NCBI GenBank assembly: GCA_934320845.1
Contig: CAKRFU010000027.1
Location: 1 to 31,384 of the forward strand
DNA: 31,384 bases
Direction of reading: 5' to 3'
Origin: an uncultured Lachnospiraceae bacterium
GTDB lineage: Bacteria; Bacillota; Clostridia; Lachnospirales; Lachnospiraceae
Shown: one piece after another, positions 8,295 through 16,231 of the stretch
Layout: the number at the start of each line of letters is the position of its first letter
Position numbering within the stretch: the stretch's first letter is position 1
The notes under the pieces: generated by a model
What the model was told of the DNA's origin: nothing
Databases searched by the model: none
Seen by the model: the letters and a program-made list of their open reading frames with translations, nothing else
Program-made: the position numbers and the translations under genes

Positions 8295-9326
8295 TTAATT
8301 ATTTTTGTTTAGCATCTGGCTCTCTATATGACCCGTTATATTATTAACTACATCATGTGCAGAACCTCTCATTGTAAAACCGGCTGCTTTCACATGACCG
8401 CCGCCACCGAAAAACGAAGCTATCTTGCTCACATCTATATAATCATTTGAACGTAAACTTACTTTGTATTCCTGATCACCAATTTCATGTAAAAGAATTG
8501 CAACTTCAACCCCCTGTGTAATTCTCAACTGATCTACTATTCCCTCAATGTCCTCTGTCTTAGCTTCATAAAACTCCATCATTCTTCTGGTGATAGTTGC
8601 CACTATGCACTTTCCATCCATGACACGCATACTCGCAAGCAGAGTTCTTCCAAGAAGCTGTGTCTGTGTATAAGTTCTCTGAAGAAAACATTCATCAATA
8701 TATTTCCAAAAAGGAATACCTGTGTCAACAAGTTCACCTGCTATATCCATAGTCCTCTTTGATGTATTTGAAAATCTGAACACACCTGTGTCAAATATGA
8801 TACCTATGTATAATGCTCTCGCAATCTCAAATCCGAGTTTTTTATCACCGGAAAGTGTATCAATACCATCCTTAACGTCCTCTTTACTAAATAAATCTGA
8901 AATTTTTTCTTCATCTGTAATAAGTTCATACAAAACTTCACAGGTTGAACTTGCATCTGCATTCACCACATTTACTCCTGCGTAACATCTGTTACTTATA
9001 TGATGGTCTATACACATTGTACTCTTTGCATTGTAAAATGACTTCTGTGCATCACCGAGCCTGTCAGGTGAACTGCAGTCAAGTGCTATAAAAACATCAT
9101 ATTTTTTGTCAGTTATTTCATTTGAAAAAATTTCTTTATTCTCATCTAAAAATTCAAACACTTCCGGAACTGTTTCTATATAGACAAACACTTCCTTTTC
9201 GGGGTAATTTCTTTTTATATATCTCTGCAATGCCACACACGCACCGATACAATCTCCATCCGGTCTTACATGGCCTGCAATCATGATAGTTTCTGCTTCA
9301 CAAAGAGTTTTATTAAGTTCATTCAT
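8295..9326 (-). CDS. nrnA: DHH-family oligoribonuclease / pAp phosphatase
   Basis: NrnA degrades short RNA oligomers and dephosphorylates 3'-phosphoadenosine 5'-phosphate. The 343-residue product has the DHH domain motifs RPDGDCIGA, ALDCSSPD, the namesake CIDHHISN and IFDTGVFRFSN. The C-terminal DHHA1 domain carries the glycine-rich GGGGHVKAAG. Start at 9326 follows AGGAGGCATGATAA. Its place between rbfA and truB is the standard Firmicute order. A repeat unit with two copies of a terminator hairpin lies just upstream. Confidence 0.93.
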   Translation of the reverse strand: MNELNKTLCEAETIMIAGHVRPDGDCIGACVALQRYIKRNYPEKEVFVYIETVPEVFEFLDENKEIFSNEITDKKYDVFIALDCSSPDRLGDAQKSFYNAKSTMCIDHHISNRCYAGVNVVNADASSTCEVLYELITDEEKISDLFSKEDVKDGIDTLSGDKKLGFEIARALYIGIIFDTGVFRFSNTSKRTMDIAGELVDTGIPFWKYIDECFLQRTYTQTQLLGRTLLASMRVMDGKCIVATITRRMMEFYEAKTEDIEGIVDQLRITQGVEVAILLHEIGDQEYKVSLRSNDYIDVSKIASFFGGGGHVKAAGFTMRGSAHDVVNNITGHIESQMLNKNN

Positions 9327-9343
9327 TTATCATGCCTCCTTTA

Positions 9344-9372
9344 AAAAGGGCAAAACCAGCGTTTTGCCCTCC
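9344..9372 (-). terminator. Second copy of the terminator hairpin, immediately upstream of nrnA
   Basis: The hairpin sequence is identical to the one at 9435-9463 and ends in TTTTTAAAGGAGG on the minus strand, so the T run abuts the nrnA Shine-Dalgarno. It would reduce readthrough from rbfA into nrnA-truB-ribF unless another promoter or antitermination compensates. Confidence 0.75.
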
Positions 9373-9434
9373 AAGAATTGCTTCGCAATTCTCGTTGGTT
9401 TTCCGCTATGTTACGAACATTTTCCTATTCCATA
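9344..9434 (-). repeat. Repeat unit R2, minus orientation, between rbfA and nrnA
   Basis: The unit consists of a GGGCAAAAC/GTTTTGCCC hairpin (9348-9370), a second hairpin GAATTGC-ttc-GCAATTC (9375-9391), and the tail CGCTATGTTACGAACATTTTCCTATTCCATAAAAAA. The same unit occurs inverted at 23180-23277 with only a handful of differences. A partial relative (GCGTTACGAGCACTTTCCTATT) is at 30663-30684. Two copies of the terminator hairpin bracket the unit here. Confidence 0.85.
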
Positions 9435-9463
9435 AAAAAGGGCAAAACCAGCGTTTTGCCCTC
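9435..9463 (-). terminator. Terminator hairpin after rbfA, part of repeat R2
   Basis: On the minus strand GGGCAAAAC-gctg-GTTTTGCCC is followed by TTTTTT, a textbook intrinsic terminator. It lies 36 bp after the rbfA stop. An identical hairpin at 9344-9372 also ends in TTTTT just before the nrnA ribosome binding site. Confidence 0.85.
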
Positions 9464-9499
9464 AAAAAAACTGCAATACAATAGTTTTTTACAGTATAG

Positions 9500-9874
9500 C
9501 TATTCTTCCTCGCCCTTCGCTTCTTTTTCAATGAGTTCATCAATTTTTTTCGACATATTTACACCATACTCGATTGAATCATCAATTAAAAATGTAAGCT
9601 CAGGAGTATTGCGAAGATTTAATGATTTCGCAAGAAGTGAACGTATATGAGATGAAGCACTTGCAAGACCTCTGCGCGTCTTTTCTTTCTCTTCATCATT
9701 TCCAAGTACACTTACAAATACCTTTGCATATTTTAAATCCGGTGTAACATCTACTGATACAACAGATGTCATTGGATTTATTCTCGGATCCTTTATGTCC
9801 CTTGCTATGATTTTACTTATCTCTCTTTGAACTTCTCCATTCATACGAGAATATTTTATACTGTTCTTTCTCAT
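9500..9874 (-). CDS. rbfA: 30S ribosome-binding factor A
   Basis: RbfA is a KH-type cold-shock factor that helps 16S rRNA maturation in the 30S subunit. I place the start at 9874 (MRKNSIKYSRMNGEVQREIS), 8 nt after GGGGGA, giving 124 residues, the usual size. The frame is open further upstream, but that part runs through a palindrome and is not RbfA-like. The body shows DIKDPRI and VSVDVTPDLKYAKVFVSVLG, both typical, and the tail is acidic. It is separated from infB by a 204-bp repeat-filled gap, unusual for this operon. Confidence 0.94.
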   Translation of the reverse strand: MRKNSIKYSRMNGEVQREISKIIARDIKDPRINPMTSVVSVDVTPDLKYAKVFVSVLGNDEEKEKTRRGLASASSHIRSLLAKSLNLRNTPELTFLIDDSIEYGVNMSKKIDELIEKEAKGEEE

Positions 9875-9932
9875 ATAAATTCCCCCATTCTTTTGATATA
9901 TTTCCACACATATATTTCTACATGGCATGGCA

Positions 9933-9955
9933 GGATTTGTGCGTTGCACAAATCC
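9933..9955. repeat. Perfect 10-bp inverted repeat upstream of rbfA
   Basis: GGATTTGTGC-gtt-GCACAAATCC is a perfect hairpin flanked by CATGGCATGGCA and CGTGCATG. It has no T run on either side, so it is not a standard terminator. It lies in the same intergenic gap as R1 copy b and looks like another short interspersed palindrome. Confidence 0.65.
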
Positions 9956-9981
9956 CGTGCATGAAAACACTTCTCTGATTG

Positions 9982-10070
9982 TATGCTGTTGGGGTCAAAA
10001 GGTATTTTATCCCCAACTAATGCCACGTATTGCTTCATTGCTATCTGCTTTTGACCCTTGCATCATGATA
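9982..10070. repeat. Palindromic repeat R1, copy b (fullest form)
   Basis: The copy opens with GTTGGGGTCAAAA-ggta-TTTTATCCCCAAC (9988-10017), a local hairpin. It continues through CTAATGCCACG and ends with ATTGCTATCTGCTTTTGACCC TTGCATCAT. The last 31 bases (10036-10066) are identical to those at 24290-24320. The outer GGGTCAAAAG and CTTTTGACCC also pair with each other. It sits between infB and rbfA. Confidence 0.85.
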
Positions 10071-10078
10071 TTTTCATA

Positions 10079-13009
10079 CTATGTTCTAGGGACTTCTACC
10101 ATGATATATGCTTCTACCTGATCTTCTACCTTGATGTCATTAAAGCCTTCAAATACAAGACCACACTCGTATCCTGCTGCCACTTCCTTAACATCATCCT
10201 TAAATCTCTTGAGTGATGCAAGTTCTCCTTCAAATATCTGCTCTCCCTCACGGCTGATTCTCACCTTGCAGTTTCTCTCAATCTTTCCGTCAAGCACATA
10301 TGAACCTGCTATCATACCTACACCTGAAGCTTTGAATGTCTGTCTTACTTCTGCATGACCTATTACTTTCTCCTCATATTCAGGATCAAGCATTCCCTTC
10401 ATAGCTGATTCAATATCTTCAATAGCATTGTAAATTACTCTGTAAAGTCTTACGTCAACTTTTTCTCTGTCGGCAATTTCCTTTGCTGTATTGTCAGGTC
10501 TTACATTAAAACCAATAATAATGGCATTTGACGCACTTGCCAAAGATACATCTGATTCATTAATTGCACCTACGGCACCGTGTATGATTCTTACTGCCAC
10601 TTCATCGTTGCTGAGTTTGAGGAGGCTTTGCTTAACCGCCTCAACAGAACCCTGTACGTCAGCCTTAACGATAAGATTAAGTTCCTTGATATTTCCTGCC
10701 TGTATCTGTGAGAACAATCCATCGAGCGTAAGTTTTGATTTTGTATCATCAAGAAGTTTTTCTCTTCCCTGCTCAATATATACCTCAGCGATATTTCTTG
10801 CTTCTTTATCACTGTCTGTTGCCATAAATATCTCACCTGCATCAGGTACATCATGAAGTCCTAAAATTTCAACCGGTGTTGATGGAAGAGCTGTCTTAAC
10901 TCTCTTTCCCTGATCATCCATCATAGCTCTTATCTTACCATATGCTGCTCCTACAGCTATGTTGTCTCCTACATGGAGTGTACCTTTCTGTACAAGTACA
11001 GTTGCAACAGGTCCGCGTCCTTTATCAAGCTGTGCCTCTATAACAACACCTCTTGCTTTTCTGTTTGGATTTGCCTTAAGTTCAAGCACTTCCGCAGTAA
11101 GGATTATCATTTCAAGAAGCTGGTCTATACCTTCTTTTGTGTGTGCAGAAACAGGCACAAATACTGTATCTCCACCCCAGTCCTCTGCGATAAGTCCATG
11201 TTCTGTAAGCTCCTGCTTAACTCTCTCGACATTTGCACTAGGCTTATCGATCTTATTTACGGCTACGATTATCTCAACGCCTGCTGCTTTTGCATGGCTT
11301 ATAGCTTCAATAGTCTGTGGCATAACACCGTCATCTGCCGCTACAACGAGAATAGCAATATCTGTTGACTGTGCACCACGCATACGCATTGATGTAAATG
11401 CCTCATGACCCGGTGTATCAAGGAATGTGATTTTCTCACCGTTTATCTCTGTCACATAAGCACCTATGTGCTGTGTAATACCACCTGCTTCTCTTGAAGT
11501 AACACTTGTTTCTCTGATAGCATCAAGAAGTGATGTTTTACCGTGGTCAACATGACCCATTACACAGACTACAGGAGGACGCTTAACCATAAGACTCTCA
11601 TCTTCCTCATCCTCCTTGAGGATTTCGGCTATCATATCAACCTTTTCTTCCATCTCTGCAATACAGTTATATTCAAGTGCAATTTCTTCTGCCTCTTCAA
11701 ATGTTATCTCATGGTTCAAAGTTACTACCTGACCACGCATAAATAGGTTTTTAATAACTGTTGAAGGAGTTACTTTCATTATATCAGACAACTCTTTGAT
11801 TGTCATCTTTTCAGGAAGCGTGATTGTACGGATTCCATCTTCAGGCTCCTGTGGTTTTACTACAGGTTCAGGCTTGATAAATGCTCCCTTGCGGTTAGGA
11901 TCCTTCTTCTTATTTTTTCTGCTCTGTTCAAACATATCATCATCATCCATGCCTCTTGTTCTGTCCTTGCCGTATTTTTGTTTGGCACTTCTTGAATCCT
12001 TGTTTGCCCTCTGCTGTCTTGACTGTTTAACCTCAGATTTCATTGAATCCATTGGCATAGATGCGCTTCTTGAAAATCCACCGCCATTATTTCTGTTTCT
12101 GTTATCACGGCTTCCATTATTCCTGTTGTCTCTGCTTCCACCGTTTCTATTATCTCTGTTGTCACGGTTTGAGCCGTTTCTGTTATCGCGGTTGTCACGG
12201 TTTCTGTTGTCTCTATTTGAGCCGTTTCTGTTATCTCTGTTGTCACGGCTTGAGCCATTTCTATTATCCCTGTTATCGCGGTTTCCATTATTTCTGTTGT
12301 CACGATTGCCGCCGTTTCTATTGTCGCGGTTTCTGTTGTCTCTGTTTGAGCCGTTTCTGTTATCTCTATTGTCACGGCTTGAACCATTTTTATTGTCGCG
12401 GTTCTGACTGTTTCTGTTGTCTTTCTTTTCTTCCTGCTGATTGTCAGACTTCTTTTCTTCCTTCTTGTCGTCTGATGCACTCTTTATTTCAGATTTTTTC
12501 TCTGGTTCAGCTTTCTTTTCCTCTTTTTTAACTTCTTCTTTCTTTTCTTCTGACTTCACAGTTTCCTCTTTTCCCTTTTCTTCTGTTTCCTGCATTTTCT
12601 TTTCTTCTGTTCCTTCTGCTGCAGTTTTTTCCTGCCCCTTTTCACTCTTTGTCTCTTTCTTTTCTTCAACTGTATTATTTACTTCCGGCTTAACTTCTTC
12701 TTTTTTTGCCTTTTCTTTAACTGCCGCCTTCTCACTTGCAGCAGCATTTTCAGCTTTTTCCTCTTTTTTCTTTGAAGTTTCTGCCTTCTTTGTCTCTTTC
12801 TTCTTCGCAGGCTCACTCTTTTTAAGATCAGCTAAGTGCTCTTTTGCGTGTTTTAACAAAAAGCCTATCGCATCATCCTCAATTGTGCTCTGCGAATTTT
12901 TTACGTCAAATCCGTTTTCCTGTAGTAATGTAACAACATCTTTATTTTGTAAATCTGGAAATTGTCTCTGCATACTGCTGACAATCTCATATATCTTCAT
13001 TTTTGCCAT
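10079..13009 (-). CDS. infB: Translation initiation factor IF-2, long form with repetitive linker
   Basis: IF-2 is the GTPase that brings initiator tRNA to the 30S subunit. The 976-residue product has an N-terminal IF2_N domain (1-55), a long Lys/Glu-rich linker (about 60-195), an Asn/Arg/Asp/Gly tandem-repeat segment (about 199-309; units like NRDNRNG) and a second IF2_N domain (about 400-450). The G domain begins at GHVDHGKT (485-492), with DTPGHEAF and NKID following, and domains 2, 3 and the fMet-tRNA-binding C-terminal domain complete it. The core is ordinary; the linker is unusually low in complexity. The start MAKMKIYE is canonical, with AGGAGG 12 nt upstream. ylxQ ends 17 bp before it. 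Confidence 0.97.
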   Translation of the reverse strand: MAKMKIYEIVSSMQRQFPDLQNKDVVTLLQENGFDVKNSQSTIEDDAIGFLLKHAKEHLADLKKSEPAKKKETKKAETSKKKEEKAENAAASEKAAVKEKAKKEEVKPEVNNTVEEKKETKSEKGQEKTAAEGTEEKKMQETEEKGKEETVKSEEKKEEVKKEEKKAEPEKKSEIKSASDDKKEEKKSDNQQEEKKDNRNSQNRDNKNGSSRDNRDNRNGSNRDNRNRDNRNGGNRDNRNNGNRDNRDNRNGSSRDNRDNRNGSNRDNRNRDNRDNRNGSNRDNRDNRNGGSRDNRNNGSRDNRNRNNGGGFSRSASMPMDSMKSEVKQSRQQRANKDSRSAKQKYGKDRTRGMDDDDMFEQSRKNKKKDPNRKGAFIKPEPVVKPQEPEDGIRTITLPEKMTIKELSDIMKVTPSTVIKNLFMRGQVVTLNHEITFEEAEEIALEYNCIAEMEEKVDMIAEILKEDEEDESLMVKRPPVVCVMGHVDHGKTSLLDAIRETSVTSREAGGITQHIGAYVTEINGEKITFLDTPGHEAFTSMRMRGAQSTDIAILVVAADDGVMPQTIEAISHAKAAGVEIIVAVNKIDKPSANVERVKQELTEHGLIAEDWGGDTVFVPVSAHTKEGIDQLLEMIILTAEVLELKANPNRKARGVVIEAQLDKGRGPVATVLVQKGTLHVGDNIAVGAAYGKIRAMMDDQGKRVKTALPSTPVEILGLHDVPDAGEIFMATDSDKEARNIAEVYIEQGREKLLDDTKSKLTLDGLFSQIQAGNIKELNLIVKADVQGSVEAVKQSLLKLSNDEVAVRIIHGAVGAINESDVSLASASNAIIIGFNVRPDNTAKEIADREKVDVRLYRVIYNAIEDIESAMKGMLDPEYEEKVIGHAEVRQTFKASGVGMIAGSYVLDGKIERNCKVRISREGEQIFEGELASLKRFKDDVKEVAAGYECGLVFEGFNDIKVEDQVEAYIMVEVPRT
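12085..12415. repeat. Tandem coding repeats inside infB
   Basis: This stretch is built from near-identical 15-30 bp units that on the minus strand encode [19 protein letters not shown] and variants. Long direct repeats of this type make slippage or recombination, and therefore length variation between strains, likely. Confidence 0.85.
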
Positions 13010-13025
13010 ATAAAACTGCGACCTC

Positions 13026-13328
13026 CTAGTCCATCTTTTTCAATATTGCCTGTGCAAGACCTTCATCAGTTACTGCCAGAGATGCACGAAATGTCTTTCC
13101 CGTAGACTTTCCAAGTTCATCTTTTGTCCAACATTCTTTGATTGGCACATGATAAAATTCACACATGTTTCTAAATTTCTTTTTAGTGTTGTCTGATGCC
13201 TCCGACGAAACAATGACCAGATATGCCATTCCCGACTTGACAGCATTTTCTGTCATAAATTCACCGCTCGCAACTTTCCCGGCTTTTGTCGCAAGCCCAA
13301 CCATACCAAGAGCCTTATCAACTTTCAC
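13026..13328 (-). CDS. ylxQ: L7Ae-family ribosomal/RNA-binding protein YlxQ
   Basis: The 100-residue product belongs to the L7Ae/L30e/S12e/Gadd45 RNA-binding family, whose members bind kink-turn RNA. Matching features are the opening [19 protein letters not shown] and the central [17 protein letters not shown]. It overlaps the end of ylxR by 11 bp, implying translational coupling, and precedes infB, the standard Firmicute arrangement. Its cellular target is not settled in the family. Confidence 0.9.
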   Translation of the reverse strand: MKVDKALGMVGLATKAGKVASGEFMTENAVKSGMAYLVIVSSEASDNTKKKFRNMCEFYHVPIKECWTKDELGKSTGKTFRASLAVTDEGLAQAILKKMD

Positions 13329-13608
13329 CTTTCATCATCTCCTTTTCAAGTTCCTGATAAATTTCTTTTGGAATCTGTGTCTTTAATGAGCGTTCAAGGG
13401 ATTTTTTCTTAACAGCCTGTTTTAAACAATCAACTGAATTACATATATATGCACCTCTGCCGTTTTTCTTTCCTGTAAAATCTACTGTTATATCGCCTTC
13501 CGGAGTTTTTATAACTCTTATAAGCTCTTTCTTATCTTTTTTCTCACCACATCCCGTACACTGACGTGATACCGTTTTTTTAATGTTATTTACGTTTCCC
13601 TTGCCCAC
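13318..13608 (-). CDS. ylxR: YlxR family RNA/nucleoid-binding protein
   Basis: This is the small protein always found between nusA and infB. It shows the family signature RQCTGCGEKKDKKELIRVI and GRGAYICNSVDCLKQA. I place the start at a GTG (13608-13606), 8 nt after AGGAGG, giving 96 residues. The longer frame to 13629 would begin at a TTG that precedes the ribosome binding site. YlxR homologues have been described as nucleic-acid-binding or nucleoid-associated regulators; the role here is inferred from the family. Confidence 0.9.
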   Translation of the reverse strand: MGKGNVNNIKKTVSRQCTGCGEKKDKKELIRVIKTPEGDITVDFTGKKNGRGAYICNSVDCLKQAVKKKSLERSLKTQIPKEIYQELEKEMMKGES

Positions 13609-13635
13609 TTCTGACACCTCCTGAAACAATATTAC

Positions 13636-14691
13636 CTATTCACATTTGATATCTATTTTATATCCTGTAAGTTTCGCTGCAAGTCTTGCATTCTGTCCTT
13701 CTTTTCCGATTGCAAGTGATAACTGATCCTGTGGAACAACCACCTTTGCTGTCTTTTCTTCCTCATCTGCTTCAACTGATATAACCTTTGAAGGACTAAG
13801 TGCATTTTCAATAAGGACTGCCGGAGAATCACTCCAGTTTATAATATCTATCTTCTCACCACGAAGTTCCTCTACAATCGCATTTACACGACTTCCGTTT
13901 ATACCGACACATGCTCCGATAGCATCAACATTTGGATTTTCTGTTGAAACTGCCATTTTTGTACGTGAACCGGCCTCTCTTGCTATACTTCTGATTTCAA
14001 CTGTTCCATCCTGTATCTCTGTAACTTCCTCTTCAAAAAGTCTCTTTACAAATTCAGGATGTGAACGTGATACTGTAATTCTAGGTCCCTTTGTAGTATC
14101 TTTTACTTCAACTACATAAAGTTTAATATGTTCTGTAGGTTTAAAGTGCTCGCCCTTAACCTGTTCGCTCTCCATAAGAATAGCATCAACTTTTCCGAGA
14201 TTTACACAGATATTTTTTCCACTATATCTCTGAACAATACCCGTTATAACTTCTCTTTCTTTCTCAAGGTACTGAACATAAAGTACCTTTCTCTCTTCTT
14301 CTCTTATCTTCTGAACTACAACCTGTTTTGCCTTCTGTGCAGCAATTCTTCCAAAATTCTTTGGTGTAACTTCTACTTCAACAGTATCACCTATCTCAGT
14401 TTTATCGTGGACTAAGATTGCCTCAGTAATTCCCATCTGTGTAGCTTCATCTTCAAGGTCGTCATCATCTACAACTTCTTTTACTGCAAAGACCTTAACT
14501 TCACCTGTTTCTCTGTTAATATTTACTCTTATATTCTCTGACTTGCCAAACTGATTTTTGCAAGCTGCAAGCAACGAGTTCTCTATCGCTTCGAGAATAA
14601 CCTCCTTGCTTATCTGTTTTTCCTTTTCAATTATATCTAATGCTTCAATCAATTCAGATTTATCTGATTTTGTAGTTTTTTTAGCAGCCAT
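13636..14691 (-). CDS. nusA: Transcription termination/antitermination factor NusA
   Basis: NusA binds RNA polymerase and nascent RNA to modulate pausing, termination and antitermination. The 351-residue product has the N-terminal polymerase-binding domain (1-130), an S1 domain (about 132-200) and two KH domains (about 205-350) ending in QLSLAIGKEGQNARLAAKLTGYKIDI. It lacks the C-terminal acidic repeats found in proteobacteria, as expected for Firmicutes. It sits between rimP and ylxR. Confidence 0.97.
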   Translation of the reverse strand: MAAKKTTKSDKSELIEALDIIEKEKQISKEVILEAIENSLLAACKNQFGKSENIRVNINRETGEVKVFAVKEVVDDDDLEDEATQMGITEAILVHDKTEIGDTVEVEVTPKNFGRIAAQKAKQVVVQKIREEERKVLYVQYLEKEREVITGIVQRYSGKNICVNLGKVDAILMESEQVKGEHFKPTEHIKLYVVEVKDTTKGPRITVSRSHPEFVKRLFEEEVTEIQDGTVEIRSIAREAGSRTKMAVSTENPNVDAIGACVGINGSRVNAIVEELRGEKIDIINWSDSPAVLIENALSPSKVISVEADEEEKTAKVVVPQDQLSLAIGKEGQNARLAAKLTGYKIDIKCE

Positions 14692-14715
14692 TTTTGCCTC
14701 CTTATTTCTTCATTC

Positions 14716-15219
14716 TTAAAAATCTATTGTCAATTTTACGGTTGATATATCTTTTCTGTTTATAATATATTCGTTGGAAAAATCTGTTTCAAGAGTTATA
14801 GTATTCTCGTCAAACCCTCTTAGTATTCCGGTTATCTGCTTAACAGACATCTCCTTACCATTTCTTGGATTTGGTATCTTTACTGCCTTGTAGAACTTCA
14901 CATCTACCTCTTCGCCAATGCTTCTCTTGAAATCCTTATCTTTTTTCAATTGTCTCCCAAGTCCCGGGGAACTTACTTCCAAAATATAGGCATCAGGAAT
15001 GAAATCCTGTTCATCCATGATATCGCTCCAAGCTCTGTTTACAAGTTCGCAGTCATCAAGGGTTATCCCACCCTCCTTGTCTATGTATGCACGCAGGTAC
15101 CAGTTTCCTGCTTCTTTTACATACTCCACGTCAACAAGTTCAAAATCATTCTCTTTCATAATAGGCTCAAGAATTTCTTCTGTCCGTGTTTCATATTCCT
15201 CTCTTTTTGTCAAGCACAT
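14716..15219 (-). CDS. rimP: Ribosome maturation factor RimP
   Basis: RimP helps assemble the 30S subunit. The 167-residue product has the N-terminal RimP domain with ELVDVEYVKEAGNWYLRAYID and SSPGLGRQLK, and a C-terminal SH3-like domain. Start at 15219 follows AGAGGTT closely. It is the first gene of the nusA-infB operon, with a promoter at 15292-15320 and a hairpin in its leader. Confidence 0.95.
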   Translation of the reverse strand: MCLTKREEYETRTEEILEPIMKENDFELVDVEYVKEAGNWYLRAYIDKEGGITLDDCELVNRAWSDIMDEQDFIPDAYILEVSSPGLGRQLKKDKDFKRSIGEEVDVKFYKAVKIPNPRNGKEMSVKQITGILRGFDENTITLETDFSNEYIINRKDISTVKLTIDF

Positions 15220-15240
15220 AACCTCTTTTCCACAAAATTA

Positions 15241-15266
15241 AAGAGTGGACTTGACAGCCCACTCTA
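15241..15266 (-). terminator. Leader hairpin upstream of rimP, possible attenuator
   Basis: On the minus strand AGAGTGGG-ctgtcaag-TCCACTCT is followed by TTAATTTT. It lies downstream of the predicted operon promoter and upstream of the rimP start. It could therefore terminate readthrough from the amidase gene, attenuate the operon, or do both. Confidence 0.6.
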
Positions 15267-15291
15267 AGTATCATTACTTATTAACATTTAG

Positions 15292-15320
15292 ATTTTATCA
15301 TATTTTTCCATATTATGCAA
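15292..15320 (-). promoter_or_regulatory. Sigma-A promoter of the rimP-nusA-infB operon
   Basis: Reading the minus strand, TTGCAT (15320-15315) and TAAAAT (15297-15292) are separated by 17 bp. They lie just after the amidase stop codon. Each box is a close match to the vegetative consensus. Confidence 0.7.
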
Positions 15321-15327
15321 GTAGTTT

Positions 15328-16167
15328 TTAATTTTTTTGTGTTAAAATCCCGGCAGAAATGATTATCCTTGTCTCCAGACCATTTTGAAAAAGCTTTTTT
15401 TCTGCTTCTTTTGCATCAGCATACTCATCATACCGTCCGTGACAAACGTTATAAGTGTGTCCGCTCTTTTCAATAAAACAGTCATAACCGAGTTTCTGTA
15501 TGTTTTTTGCAAGATTATCCGCATTTTCATAATGTCTGAATGCTCCAACCTGAACCGAAAACTTCTCAGCAACATTTTTAATGTCCGGTTTTGTTTCAAC
15601 AACATTTTCCGATATAACATCAACTCCGCTCCCTGCTGCCCCTGATACAGTCCTTATAATAGCATCTGCTATTCCCCTGGCTATATCATCGTTTCTTTCG
15701 TCAAAAAGGTTATTATCCGCCTCCGTATTTATGAAACCTGTTTCAACCAATACGGCAGGCATCCTTGTTCCCCTTAACACAGCAAGATTCGGTCTTTCTA
15801 TTATTCCAAGGTCTTTAAAACCGACTTTCACCAATTCTTTGTTTATATTTTGTGCCATAACAAGAGGTATACCCTCTGTCTGATATACAAGCGTCTGGAT
15901 GCCTGAATATGTATCAGGCTCAGGGCTTGAATTTCTGTGAAATGACACAAAATAATCTGCGTCACTTCTATTTGCTATCCCGGCTTTCTGATTGGGGCTC
16001 TGATAAATATCCTCTGTTCTTGTATAGATAACATTTACGCCCCTGTTTTCAAGATACTGACCCACTTTAAGCGTCAGGCTCAGATTATCATCTTTTTCTT
16101 TTCTTCCGTTAAACATTGCGCCATTGTCAAAGCCGCCATGACCGGCATCAAGCATAACTGTAGCCAA
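15328..16167 (-). CDS. N-acetylmuramoyl-L-alanine amidase (Amidase_3) with C-terminal SPOR domain
   Basis: The enzyme type cleaves the bond between N-acetylmuramic acid and L-alanine in peptidoglycan. I prefer a TTG start at 16167 (reading M-ATVMLDAGHGG), 8 nt after GAGG; a GTG at 16176 overlaps that site. The catalytic domain (about 1-180) has DAGHGG, the metal-binding Glu after the first block, the FHRN histidine and the catalytic Glu in VETGF. A SPOR peptidoglycan-binding domain (about 205-272, FSVQVGAFRHYENA) follows. No signal peptide or membrane segment is visible, although the substrate is outside the cell. A role in sporulation or lysis is possible but not shown by context. Confidence 0.88.
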   Translation of the reverse strand: MATVMLDAGHGGFDNGAMFNGRKEKDDNLSLTLKVGQYLENRGVNVIYTRTEDIYQSPNQKAGIANRSDADYFVSFHRNSSPEPDTYSGIQTLVYQTEGIPLVMAQNINKELVKVGFKDLGIIERPNLAVLRGTRMPAVLVETGFINTEADNNLFDERNDDIARGIADAIIRTVSGAAGSGVDVISENVVETKPDIKNVAEKFSVQVGAFRHYENADNLAKNIQKLGYDCFIEKSGHTYNVCHGRYDEYADAKEAEKKLFQNGLETRIIISAGILTQKN

Positions 16168-16231
16168 ATCTTCCACCTCAAAGACTTTTTGTATCTATTA
16201 TATTCATAAAAAACAAAGAATTTACAAAAAA

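Noticed and set aside
9500..9970. N-terminal 32-residue extension of rbfA
   Set aside because: It runs through a perfect hairpin (9933-9955) and is not RbfA-like; a GGGGGA site precedes the ATG at 9874.
9344..10070. CRISPR-like array considered because of repeated hairpins
   Set aside because: Spacing is irregular, the repeats belong to different families, and no cas genes are present.
10591..10854. Minus-strand alternative frame inside infB
   Set aside because: It is an out-of-frame shadow of IF-2 with no independent signals.
12040..13013. Long open frames on both strands opposite infB, some rich in Phe/Leu/Ser
   Set aside because: They are shadows of the low-complexity IF-2 linker: the repeated codons leave other frames open. 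There are no ribosome binding sites or recognisable domains.
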